A DNA stretch of 64,000 nucleotides, taken from the NCBI RefSeq assembly GCF_002807055.1, contig NZ_NIXN01000007.1, forward strand, positions 179,567-243,566. The letters are read 5' to 3'. The notes under the pieces are model-generated. The model ran no database searches. It had not been told where the DNA came from and was given only the letters and a program-made list of their open reading frames with translations. This DNA is from Confluentibacter citreus. Its GTDB lineage: Bacteria > Bacteroidota > Bacteroidia > Flavobacteriales > Flavobacteriaceae. Positions 32,244 to 40,881 of the stretch are shown piece after piece. The position numbers were made by a program, and so were the translations under genes. Position 1 is the stretch's first letter; the number at the start of each line of letters is the position of its first letter.

Positions 32244-32831
32244 ATGATATTACCAATTATAGCCTATGGCGATCCGGTTTTAAAAAAGAAAGCGGAAGAT
32301 ATAACAAAAGATTATCCGAATTTCGATGCACTTTTAGCAAACATGTTTGAAACCATGTATAATGCCTTTGGTGTAGGTTTGGCTGCACCTCAAATCGGAC
32401 TTCCTATACGTTTGTTTTTGGTTGATACTGCACCTTTTTCTGATGAAGATTTAAGTGAAGAAGAGCAAATGAAATTAAAAGTTTTTAAACGTGTTTTCAT
32501 CAATGCCAAAATTTTAAATGAAGAAGGTCAAGAATGGGCTTTTAATGAAGGTTGTTTAAGTATTCCAGATGTTAGGGAAGATGTTATAAGAAAGCCCAAA
32601 ATTACAGTTGAGTATTTAGATGAAAATTTTAAGAAACATACAGAGGTGTTTGATGGATTGATCGCAAGGGTCATCCAACATGAATACGATCATATTGAAG
32701 GCATCTTGTTTACCGATAAATTATCTGGTTTAAAAAAGCGATTAATTAAAGGAAAACTCAATAAAATATCTAAGGGAGAGATTGATGTTGATTACAGAAT
32801 GCGATTTCCGAATGCAAAAAAGAAGCGATAA
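32244..32831 (+). CDS. def: Peptide deformylase
   Basis: A 195-aa Fe/Zn hydrolase that removes the formyl group from nascent N-termini. All three motifs are present: GVGLAAPQIG (motif 1, near 45-54), EGCLSIP with the metal Cys (near 112), and the metal His pair in QHEYDHIEG (near 148-156). A basic C-terminal extension of about 30 residues follows. Normal bacterial type 1 enzyme for this phylum. Confidence 0.96.
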   Translation: MILPIIAYGDPVLKKKAEDITKDYPNFDALLANMFETMYNAFGVGLAAPQIGLPIRLFLVDTAPFSDEDLSEEEQMKLKVFKRVFINAKILNEEGQEWAFNEGCLSIPDVREDVIRKPKITVEYLDENFKKHTEVFDGLIARVIQHEYDHIEGILFTDKLSGLKKRLIKGKLNKISKGEIDVDYRMRFPNAKKKR

Positions 32832-32885
32832 TATTTGTAAAACAATTATAAACAAATGATATTTGCCACCCCTTAAAACTAATTT

Positions 32886-33320
32886 ATGAGTTTAGAAAAA
32901 ATATTAGCAATTACTGGTAAACCAGGATTATATAAATTAATAGCACAAACACGCGGCGGTTTTGTTGCAGAATCTTTGTTGGATAAAAAAAGATTAACTG
33001 TAAACGTTAGACAAAATGTGAGTGTTTTAAGTGAAATAGCCATTTATACGTTAACCGAAGAAGTGCCTCTAAAAAAGGTGCTAGCTATCATAAAGGAAAA
33101 AGAAAATGGACAACCTACAACGGTAACTGCCAAAGATACTAATGATAAGCTTGAAGAATATTTCTTTAGCGTATTACCTGAATATGATGAGGATAGGGTA
33201 TATGTTAGTGATATAAAGAAGATTGTTCAATGGTATAATTTATTGCAACAACACGATTTGTTGGATTTTTCAGAAGATATTGAAAAACCAAAATCCGAAA
33301 CTGACGAAGAAGAAGAATAA
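32886..33320 (+). CDS. DUF5606 family protein
   Basis: A 144-aa soluble protein: MSLEKILAITGKPGLYKLIAQTRGGFVAESL is the DUF5606 N-terminal signature of Bacteroidota. The C-terminal third is acidic and ends EDIEKPKSETDEEEE. Function unknown. Regular placement directly after def suggests a link to translation, but that is inference. A strong terminator separates it from the convergent DUF349 gene. Confidence 0.85.
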   Translation: MSLEKILAITGKPGLYKLIAQTRGGFVAESLLDKKRLTVNVRQNVSVLSEIAIYTLTEEVPLKKVLAIIKEKENGQPTTVTAKDTNDKLEEYFFSVLPEYDEDRVYVSDIKKIVQWYNLLQQHDLLDFSEDIEKPKSETDEEEE

Positions 33321-33328
33321 AAGCATAA

Positions 33329-33356
33329 AAAAAAACCTCCAATTGGAGGTTTTTTT
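33329..33356. terminator. Bidirectional terminator, GGAGG stem
   Basis: The stem pairs CCTCC (33336-33340) with GGAGG (33345-33349) around an AATT loop. Flanking A7 on the left (33329-33335) and T7 on the right (33350-33356) extend it symmetrically. It serves the convergent DUF5606 and DUF349 genes. Confidence 0.9.
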
Positions 33357-33358
33357 AT

Positions 33359-35329
33359 TTAATACAATTCTTTTATTTTACTTAACTTTTTCTTCCAAAG
33401 TTTTAATTCGTCTTTATGGTTTTCGATATTATTGAGAACTTCTTTAACTACGGGATTATCCTCATCCACATTGGTAAAAAACTGTAAATTGTTTTCCAAT
33501 TGATTGATTTGCCCCTTGATGTCGTCAATTTTTTTACTGATAAAGGAGCGTTCGTTATCAAGATTCTTGTTATTATCAGAATTATTTAAGTCTTCCAATT
33601 TATTTTCAAACTTTATCATTTCCAACTCGTCCTTATCCATTTTTAAATTAGAAAACAAGTCATCCAATACTTTAGAATATTTACCTTCTATATAACGTTT
33701 ATCATTAGGAACCCTACCAATAGTATTCCATTGGTTTATATATTCCTTAATGGTTTCTAGGTCTTTTTCTTTATCTGTAGTTAATTTTAAGGATTTTAAA
33801 ACCTCTAATAACTCTTGTTTTTTGTTGAAGGCATCATTACTTTCTTTGTTTTCGGCATTTCTGCTAGCATGAATTCTGTCAAAAAAATGATTGCAGGCCG
33901 CTTTAAATTGGTTCCAGATTTTATCACTGTCTTTTCTGGGAACATGACCGACTTTTTTCCAATCGTTTTGAATTTTTTTCATTAAAGCAGTAGTCACTTC
34001 AATATCATCACTATCCTTATTGTCTTCAGCTATTTTTATGAGTTCCAGTTTTTTCTGAAGATTTGTAAACTGATCTTTTTTTAACCCTTTGTAGAAAGCG
34101 TTCTTTTGTCTGTTGAATGTTCTAACGGCTGTTTTAAATTTAGCCCATGTAGATTCATTAACTTTCATGGGTACTTTGCCCGCATTAAAAAAATCGTTTC
34201 TTAAAGCTTCAATAGCCTTGATTTTATTTTGCCATGCACCATGCGATTTGGTTTCTTGACTATTTATCTCATTGATTTTGTTAATAATGTCAAGCTTTAT
34301 GTCTAGGTTTTTCTCGTAACTTTTATCAATTTCTTGATAATAGGACTGGCGTTTATCATTTATGATTTTTGTAGCGGATTTAAAACGTTCCCAAATGGCT
34401 TCTCGGTGTTCTCTGTCTACAGGTCCTAGTTCTTCCTTCCACATTTTGTGAAGCTCTTGAAGTTCTCTAAACGCCCGCATGATATCGGTGTCTTGTGCCA
34501 ATTCTTCAGCACGTTCAATGATTTTTACTTTGAGTTCTAAATTGTGTTTAAAGTCTAAATCACGTAAGTCCCTATTTAAATGCAGAAAATCATAAAACAT
34601 TTCAACATGGTGGTGGTAACTGTTCCAAGCGTTATTGTATTTATCTCTTGGGATAGGGCCAGTCTTCCTCCATCGCTCTTGAAGTTCTTTGAAATGCTTA
34701 TAAGTTGTATTAATGTTTTCTTCTACATTAATTAAACCTTTTATTTCTTCAATGATTTCAAGTTTGTTAGCTAAGTTTTGTTTAAGGTTTTGATCTAGAT
34801 TTTTGCGGTGTTCTTGTAATTTATTTCTATACTCTTTACAGGCATTAACAAATTGTTTTTGAAATGGGGTTGTGTAAAAGAAATCTATTTCATTGCCACC
34901 ATCACTTATAAAATCCGCCTTTTTTTCTTCCAACAAATCGTTAAACTGGGAGTTGAATTCAATTTTAATGGCGTCAACTTGTTTTTTTATGGCTTGAACT
35001 TTTTCATTTTTTACCAATCTTTCTAGTTCAACGGCAAGAGCTTCTAACGACATTTTGTCGTATTCCTTAAATTCTATGGTATGCCTGTCTTTATTGCCTT
35101 CGTCCTCTGAATCTTCTGCATTAGAATCATCAATCTCATTCAAAAGCTCGTCATGTCCTTCCGAATCTTTATTTTCAACGGGTATGTTTTCTACATCAGA
35201 AGTTTGGATATTTTCTGAATCAGAAGACGCTTCTTCCGTTTTTATGGTGTCATCCTCATTGTTTGAATGAATCGTTTGGCTATGCTTTTCCGTTCCATCT
35301 GCATTTTGCAGGTTATCTATCTCAGACAT
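33359..35329 (-). CDS. DUF349 repeat protein
   Basis: A 656-aa cytoplasmic protein. The N-terminal 80 residues are highly acidic and Ser/Asn-rich (disordered). Residues about 120-600 are long helices with five recognisable DUF349 motifs of the form W-x(2)-G-x-(I/V)-P-R-x(5)-W-x-F (for example ERWRKTGPIPRDKYNNAW, NDWKKVGHVPRKDSDKIW). A last coiled-coil segment (residues 595-656) ends the protein. The family is widespread in Bacteroidota with no firmly assigned role. No signal peptide or membrane span. Confidence 0.88.
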   Translation of the reverse strand: MSEIDNLQNADGTEKHSQTIHSNNEDDTIKTEEASSDSENIQTSDVENIPVENKDSEGHDELLNEIDDSNAEDSEDEGNKDRHTIEFKEYDKMSLEALAVELERLVKNEKVQAIKKQVDAIKIEFNSQFNDLLEEKKADFISDGGNEIDFFYTTPFQKQFVNACKEYRNKLQEHRKNLDQNLKQNLANKLEIIEEIKGLINVEENINTTYKHFKELQERWRKTGPIPRDKYNNAWNSYHHHVEMFYDFLHLNRDLRDLDFKHNLELKVKIIERAEELAQDTDIMRAFRELQELHKMWKEELGPVDREHREAIWERFKSATKIINDKRQSYYQEIDKSYEKNLDIKLDIINKINEINSQETKSHGAWQNKIKAIEALRNDFFNAGKVPMKVNESTWAKFKTAVRTFNRQKNAFYKGLKKDQFTNLQKKLELIKIAEDNKDSDDIEVTTALMKKIQNDWKKVGHVPRKDSDKIWNQFKAACNHFFDRIHASRNAENKESNDAFNKKQELLEVLKSLKLTTDKEKDLETIKEYINQWNTIGRVPNDKRYIEGKYSKVLDDLFSNLKMDKDELEMIKFENKLEDLNNSDNNKNLDNERSFISKKIDDIKGQINQLENNLQFFTNVDEDNPVVKEVLNNIENHKDELKLWKKKLSKIKELY

Positions 35330-35442
35330 TTTAATAAATGTTTAGTTTCAATTAAATGTGTTTTGTGTTTAAAGATACTAACAAGTCGAGTATTTACAAA
35401 AAGGAGACGTACTTTTCTTTTATGCCCTGAAAGACATTTTTG

Positions 35443-36180
35443 CTATAAATCCCAAATAGACCATGATTTTTCGGCTTGTAATTCCAACATTTTTAAGCCA
35501 TTTATGGTTGTTGCCTTATGTTCTTTACCTAGTTTTAGGAATTTGGTCTCTAAAGGGTTGTATATTAAATCGTAAAGAATATGCTTTTCGGTTATGGCAT
35601 GATATGGAATATTAGGACAATTTTCAACGTTTGGAAATGTACCTAGCGGTGTACAGTTTATAATAATATCGAAATCTCTTATAATGGTTTCATTTAGGTC
35701 TTCATAAGTAAAACGAACATGTTGTGATGCTGTTCTAGAAACATAGGCATACTCAATATTTAACTCATTCAATACATATGCAATGGCTTTGCTGGCACCA
35801 CCAGTACCAAGAATCAATACTTTTTTGTGGTGTTTTTTAAGGTATGGTTTAATGGATTTTTTAAACCCATAACAATCTGTATTATAACCAACAAGTTTAC
35901 CATTTTTTTTAATCTTAATGGTATTAACAGCTCCAATGGCTTTTGCTTTTTTATCGATTTTATCCAAAAAAGGCATTACGGCTTGCTTATACGGAATGGT
36001 GACATTTAAACCTTTTAATCCATTGGTATTTTTTATTATGGAAGGAAACATTGAAATATCCTCAATATCAAAGTTGTCATAGGTAATATCTGTGATTCCC
36101 TCTTTTTCAAATTTTAATTTAAAATGGTTTCTTGAAAATGAATAGGAGATGTTTTTTCCTAACAGACCTAATTTATGCAT
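35443..36180 (-). CDS. aroE: Shikimate dehydrogenase
   Basis: A 245-aa NADP-dependent enzyme of the shikimate pathway, reducing 3-dehydroshikimate. It has SYSFSRNHF in the substrate site, the catalytic Lys in LNVTIPYKQAV (near residue 66), the partner Asp in VGYNTDCYGF, and the nucleotide-binding loop ILGTGGASKAI. Slightly short (usual 270-280) but complete. Its start overlaps the stop of the upstream DUF368 gene by 8 bp, so it is the third gene of a DUF368-DUF368-aroE operon. Confidence 0.94.
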   Translation of the reverse strand: MHKLGLLGKNISYSFSRNHFKLKFEKEGITDITYDNFDIEDISMFPSIIKNTNGLKGLNVTIPYKQAVMPFLDKIDKKAKAIGAVNTIKIKKNGKLVGYNTDCYGFKKSIKPYLKKHHKKVLILGTGGASKAIAYVLNELNIEYAYVSRTASQHVRFTYEDLNETIIRDFDIIINCTPLGTFPNVENCPNIPYHAITEKHILYDLIYNPLETKFLKLGKEHKATTINGLKMLELQAEKSWSIWDL

Positions 36181-37192
36181 GTGTTTTTCGGGTTTTTTGT
36201 CCGTACATTTCTAGGGCCAGAACAATAGCAATGCCAAGACATATAAATAATATGGCGTAAAAAGTTTCTAAACTTACTTCTGGAACAAATCGTTTAAAGT
36301 TTTCTACTACTTTTTCTCCTCTGGAATCATATATAAAGGAGCCGTCGCTGGTTAATTTGTATATGGTTTCTTTCCATGGCCAAACAACCCCTAATGAGCC
36401 TACTATAAATCCGATAATAGATGAAAGTGTGATGCTTTTATAATGTTTTAATATATAACTCAAAATATGGGAAAAGGTTACTAAACCCGTTATGGAGCCC
36501 AAAGTAAAAACAGCTAGAACCTTAAGCATCTTAATACGTTGTGGGTTGTTTATAAAGCTTAAATTGCCTCCTAAAATGTCGTAAAAAGTATCAAATAAGG
36601 CGTTTACGGAATCCACCAAAAGCAACACATAATTACCAAGAAGAATAAGTATAAAAGATCCAGAAAAACCAGGTAGCGTCATCCCAGAAACACTAATGAT
36701 ACCACAAAAAAATACAAACCATAAGTTATCATTTTCCTTTGCAGGATTTAAAAAACTAATCCCAATTCCTAATGTAATACCGATGGCTAGGGAAGCATAG
36801 GTTTTAAAATTCCAATCCCTAAAATCTTTGTTGATATAATATATAGAACCTATGATCATTCCGAAGAAAACACTCCAAACATATAGTTCATAATGTTTAA
36901 TTAAATAATCCAAAACTAAAGAGACGCTAAAGTAGCTGATTATCATTCCAGAAAACAAAAGCACTATAAAACGACCATTTATGTAATTGTAAAAACTTTT
37001 AAATCGGCCGTTAATCAATAATTTAAATGCTTTGCCATTTACTTTTTTAAGTGAGTATATAAATTCTTCGTAAAAACCAGCAACAAAAGCTACTACACCA
37101 CCAGAAATACCAGGAACTTTATTGGCAGCGCCCATTCCAATCCCTTTTAGGATAAGAAATATTTTGTCCTTAAGTGTTCTGGTACTTTCCAT
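36173..37192 (-). CDS. DUF368 membrane protein (candidate polyprenyl-phosphate translocase), copy 2
   Basis: A 339-aa polytopic membrane protein of the DUF368 family with 8-9 hydrophobic segments. Hallmarks are GMGAANKVPGISGGVVAFVAGFYEEFI at the N-terminus and the repeated inverted-topology motif MTLPGFSGSFILILLGNY near the middle. DUF368 proteins have been reported as undecaprenyl-phosphate translocases (PopT-type), recycling the lipid carrier for peptidoglycan and glycan synthesis. This copy overlaps aroE downstream and the other DUF368 gene upstream. Confidence 0.88.
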   Translation of the reverse strand: MESTRTLKDKIFLILKGIGMGAANKVPGISGGVVAFVAGFYEEFIYSLKKVNGKAFKLLINGRFKSFYNYINGRFIVLLFSGMIISYFSVSLVLDYLIKHYELYVWSVFFGMIIGSIYYINKDFRDWNFKTYASLAIGITLGIGISFLNPAKENDNLWFVFFCGIISVSGMTLPGFSGSFILILLGNYVLLLVDSVNALFDTFYDILGGNLSFINNPQRIKMLKVLAVFTLGSITGLVTFSHILSYILKHYKSITLSSIIGFIVGSLGVVWPWKETIYKLTSDGSFIYDSRGEKVVENFKRFVPEVSLETFYAILFICLGIAIVLALEMYGQKTRKTHA

Positions 37193-38112
37193 TACTGTTT
37201 TTTTGAACCTACTTTTTCTAAAATAAAAATACTTAAAAATCCAATAATCATTAAAATAGTAGCAGATAACAGCTGACTGTCACCATTAAAAGAAAAAGGC
37301 GAAACACTTTCTTGAAGTAATGGTTCTTTAATTCCTTTAGAGTTTGTGTACCAAGTTAATGTTTCTTTCCATGGCCAAACTTTGTTTAATGATCCAAAGA
37401 TAAATCCAGTTAGAAGTGCCAATGTCACATTATGATAATTCTTAAACAGCCATTTTAAAGCATGGCTAAAACTTAATAAACCAACAACAGCTCCTGCAAT
37501 GAATATTAAAAGTTTTTTAATATCAATATCATGAATAGCATCGCTTATGGTTTTATAAGCTCCCAGAATGATTAATATAAAAGAACCTGAAATCCCTGGT
37601 AAAATCATGGCACAAATAGCTATAGCACCAGCAAAAAACAAAAATAATAAACTGTCATTGGCAGCCATTACGGGAAGTATGCTGATATAAAAAGCGATAC
37701 AAGCCCCAATAATCAATGCTATAATGGTGAATGCCTTCCATTCAGTAATTTGTTTGCCGACAAAATAAATACTAGCTACGATGAGCCCGAAAAAGAATGA
37801 CCAAATGAGAACGGGATGGTATTCTAAAAGGTATTTGGCAAGTTTCATGAATGATATATAACTAATAACAATACCAGACAAAAGTGCCATAACAAAATTG
37901 CCATTAGCTTCTTTCCAGAAAGTGGCTATGCCTTCTTTTAAAAGTGTTTTAAAAAGAGAAGGTTTGATGTTACTAATAGTAGCGATTAACTCTTCGTAAA
38001 TTCCTGAAATAAAGGCGATAGTTCCACCAGAAATACCAGGTATGGCATCGGCAGCACCCATGGCTAATCCTTTAAGAGTGATAATAAGATAATCGGAAAA
38101 ACGTCTTTGCAT
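37192..38112 (-). CDS. DUF368 membrane protein (candidate polyprenyl-phosphate translocase), copy 1
   Basis: A 306-aa membrane protein, the first gene of the operon. It carries the DUF368 signatures GLAMGAADAIPGISGGTIAFISGIYEEL and MILPGISGSFILIILGAYK. It is clearly a paralogue of the 339-aa protein that follows, with the same motif order and a similar WPWKET segment near the C-terminal end. The two reading frames share one base (37192). A -7 box lies 22 nt upstream. See copy 2 for the proposed function. Confidence 0.88.
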   Translation of the reverse strand: MQRRFSDYLIITLKGLAMGAADAIPGISGGTIAFISGIYEELIATISNIKPSLFKTLLKEGIATFWKEANGNFVMALLSGIVISYISFMKLAKYLLEYHPVLIWSFFFGLIVASIYFVGKQITEWKAFTIIALIIGACIAFYISILPVMAANDSLLFLFFAGAIAICAMILPGISGSFILIILGAYKTISDAIHDIDIKKLLIFIAGAVVGLLSFSHALKWLFKNYHNVTLALLTGFIFGSLNKVWPWKETLTWYTNSKGIKEPLLQESVSPFSFNGDSQLLSATILMIIGFLSIFILEKVGSKKQ

Positions 38113-38133
38113 ATATTGGTTTTAAAGCTAAAC

Positions 38134-38141
38134 CAAAGGTA
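38134..38141 (-). promoter_or_regulatory. -7 box of the DUF368-DUF368-aroE operon
   Basis: TACCTTTG on the minus strand, 22 nt upstream of the ATG at 38112, is an exact TAnnTTTG match. Confidence 0.55.
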
Positions 38142-38163
38142 TACAATTTAGGTTAACGTTTTA

Positions 38164-39552
38164 TTATTGATTTGCTTTTAGTAAATTTTTAACTTGGACT
38201 TTATTGATAATTTCAGGAAAAAGTTCATCTAGAATAAACGTGTAATCTTCGTTATATTTCAAACCGTTTTTTAGATGAAACGTGCCTTTGTCAGATTCAT
38301 TCAACGTGAAGTAAAGTCCTGCCAAACGGTATTCAATTTCAGCATTTTCAGGGTAAAAGTCAACTGCCTGTTCAAAATTAAAAATAGCAGCTTGGGGTTC
38401 ACCAAGTTTAATTAAAAGGTCGCCACGGGAAAGCCACGTATTTAATTCGTAGTTACCTAATTCCAAGGTTCTTTTGTAACCACGTTCTGCTTCTTCAAAA
38501 AAACTTAAACGCTGATTTATTTGGGAATATAATTTCCAATAGATAACATGCTCTGTATCAATATTAATGGCTTTATTAATGAAATAAAGAGCACGTTGAT
38601 AATTTCTTTTTTTGATATAAAACCTGGTAATGGCAATCCAACCTTTATCCAATGACGGATCTTGGTGCAAGGTTTTTTCGTAAAATTGGATAGCCATGTC
38701 AGTATTATTCAGTTTTTCGTAGCAGGTTCCTATACGAAGCAAGGCATAAGGGGTCGGGTCGTCTAATTTAAGTGTTATGGAATAGCTTTCTATGGCATCT
38801 TCAAAACGCTTCAATTTTTCTAACACCTTTCCTCGTTCAATATAAGCGCCAACAAACGTGTCGTCAGAAATGATAGCAAAATCATAAGATGCCAATGCTT
38901 TTTTATATTTTTTTAAGTCAAAATATTGTTTTCCCAGTTGGTGCCATGCCACTTCACAATAGGGGTTTTTATCTAAGAAGATATTGAGATATTCAATACA
39001 TTCTTCTGCTTGGTTTAAAAAATCAAAACAATATACAACATTATAGAGTGCCGAATAATCTTCGAAATCTTCTTCAAGACACTTCATAAAATATGTTTTG
39101 GCCTCTTCATATTCATCCAAAAACAAGTATTCCATACCAATAAGGGAATAAACATCTACGGCATCATCTGTAAGCTCCAATGCTTTTTTAAGAACGTCTA
39201 TGGCTTGTAAATGATCGTCTTTTTTGGAAAATATATTTGCTTTTTGGATGTAAATTTCCTCATTGTGAGGCTCTAAAATATAAAGTTCGTTCAACAGTTC
39301 ATCCGCTTGAATCAGCTTATCTTCAAAAACGTATATTTCAACTTTGAACAGCTTTAAATTAACAGAAGTTGGATGTTGTTGTAAACCTAATTTTATGGCT
39401 TTTTTAGCTAGCGCTATTTTCCCTTCGTTGAGATAGTGATGAATGATGTTTTCAAATTCTTCGGAATCGAAGAACAAAACATGATTCGTTTTTAGCATCG
39501 ATTCAAACTTGGTAAGCGGCAGATTGTCGTTGTCATCATGACTAAGCTCCAT
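38164..39552 (-). CDS. Tetratricopeptide repeat protein
   Basis: A 462-aa protein (ATG at 39552; the longer frame would start at GTG 39558). It consists almost wholly of about twelve TPR units from residue 30 to 440, for example PHNEEIYIQKANIFSKKDD, PYCEVAWHQLGKQYFDLKK and PENAEIEYRLAGLYFTLNE. No signal peptide or membrane span, so a cytoplasmic scaffold is likely. Partner unknown. It lies between the DUF368 operon and the aminotransferase on the same strand but with about 150 bp gaps. Confidence 0.85.
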   Translation of the reverse strand: MELSHDDNDNLPLTKFESMLKTNHVLFFDSEEFENIIHHYLNEGKIALAKKAIKLGLQQHPTSVNLKLFKVEIYVFEDKLIQADELLNELYILEPHNEEIYIQKANIFSKKDDHLQAIDVLKKALELTDDAVDVYSLIGMEYLFLDEYEEAKTYFMKCLEEDFEDYSALYNVVYCFDFLNQAEECIEYLNIFLDKNPYCEVAWHQLGKQYFDLKKYKKALASYDFAIISDDTFVGAYIERGKVLEKLKRFEDAIESYSITLKLDDPTPYALLRIGTCYEKLNNTDMAIQFYEKTLHQDPSLDKGWIAITRFYIKKRNYQRALYFINKAINIDTEHVIYWKLYSQINQRLSFFEEAERGYKRTLELGNYELNTWLSRGDLLIKLGEPQAAIFNFEQAVDFYPENAEIEYRLAGLYFTLNESDKGTFHLKNGLKYNEDYTFILDELFPEIINKVQVKNLLKANQ

Positions 39553-39699
39553 AAGCACATTTGTAAGTGTTCTTCACCAATAAATTTAAGGCTTGAATCG
39601 AATTTTTCGTAAAATTTGCGTAAATGTTTTTAACAAAGTAATGAACACTTTTGTTTATAGTGGTTTTGTGTTGATATTCAGAATGTTGAATGAGGTTAT

Positions 39700-40881
39700 T
39701 TAATGTTCAATAGTGTTTAAAACTTCAATAATGATATTGCATCCTTTGATTATTTCATCATTTGATATGGTTAAAGGCGGTGTAATTCGTACTGCCTTAG
39801 GCTCAAAAAGCAGCCAAAACAATATCAAGCCAAGGTCTTGGGATTTAAGAATAACAGTATTTGCGATATCAGCCGAAGGTGTTATTAAAGCCAACATCAA
39901 CCCTTTTCCTCTAATTTCTAAAATGAGAGGGTGTACCAAAAGTTTGCGTATAAGTTGTTCTTTTTCTAAAGCTAATGGCATTAAATCACTTTCAGTAATT
40001 TCTTTTAATGTTGCCAATGCCGAAGCCGCTATAAGTGGATGCCCACCAAATGTGGTGATGTGTCCCAATTTAGGATTTTCTGAAAGCAAATCCATGAGTT
40101 TAGTAGATGCTGTAAAAGCACCAATGGGCATGCCGCCACCTAAACCTTTGCCAGTTACTAAAATGTCTGGAATACAATTGTAATGTTCAAAACCGAACAA
40201 TTTCCCTGTTCTTCCAATGCCAGGTTGTATTTCATCTAAAATTAAAAGGGCGCCAACGTCGTTACAACGCTGTCTAACCTTCTCTAAATACCCATTGATG
40301 GATTCTACAAAGCCCGCACTGCCCTGAATGGTCTCTAGTATAACACAGGACGTTTTTGTGGTGATGTGTTTTAAATCATCTTCGTTATTAAAATTTATAA
40401 AGGTCACGTCTGGCAATAAAGGTCTGTATGCTTGTTTGCGGTCTTCATAGCCCATAACACTCATGGAGCCCATGGTGTTACCATGATAGGCATTGTGGGC
40501 AGAAATTATCCCGCTTCTGCCAGTAGCTCGTTTGGCCAGCTTTAAAGCGCCTTCAATGGCTTCTGTACCAGAATTTGTTAAATAGGTTTTCTCTAAAGGA
40601 TAGGGTAGCTGTTTCGCAAGCAATTTAGTAAGTTCTACGGCTGGTTTTTGAATATATTCACCATAAACCATAACATGCAGATATTTATCCGCTTGTTCCT
40701 TAATGGCGTTTATGACTTTGGGATGATTGTGACCCAAAGGGGTTGCGGATACGCCAGCCACAAAATCCAGATACGCTTTATTATTGGTATCATATATGTA
40801 AGAACCATTAGCATGGGAAATTTCCATTGCCAATGGGTGAGGGGTGGTTTGTGCTTGGTATTTAAAAAAATCTGATTTCAT
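39700..40881 (-). CDS. Class III PLP-dependent aminotransferase (acetylornithine/GABA type)
   Basis: A 393-aa fold-type I aminotransferase. Markers are YLTNSGTEAIEGALKLAKRATGR, NAYHGNTMGSMSV, LILDEIQPGIGRTGKLFGFEH and the PLP lysine in LVTGKGLGGGMPIGAF. The class covers acetylornithine, ornithine and 4-aminobutyrate aminotransferases, and the substrate cannot be fixed from sequence alone. It follows the ostA-like gene with a 1-bp overlap, so the two are co-transcribed despite unrelated functions. No arginine genes are nearby. Confidence 0.85.
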   Translation of the reverse strand: MKSDFFKYQAQTTPHPLAMEISHANGSYIYDTNNKAYLDFVAGVSATPLGHNHPKVINAIKEQADKYLHVMVYGEYIQKPAVELTKLLAKQLPYPLEKTYLTNSGTEAIEGALKLAKRATGRSGIISAHNAYHGNTMGSMSVMGYEDRKQAYRPLLPDVTFINFNNEDDLKHITTKTSCVILETIQGSAGFVESINGYLEKVRQRCNDVGALLILDEIQPGIGRTGKLFGFEHYNCIPDILVTGKGLGGGMPIGAFTASTKLMDLLSENPKLGHITTFGGHPLIAASALATLKEITESDLMPLALEKEQLIRKLLVHPLILEIRGKGLMLALITPSADIANTVILKSQDLGLILFWLLFEPKAVRITPPLTISNDEIIKGCNIIIEVLNTIEH

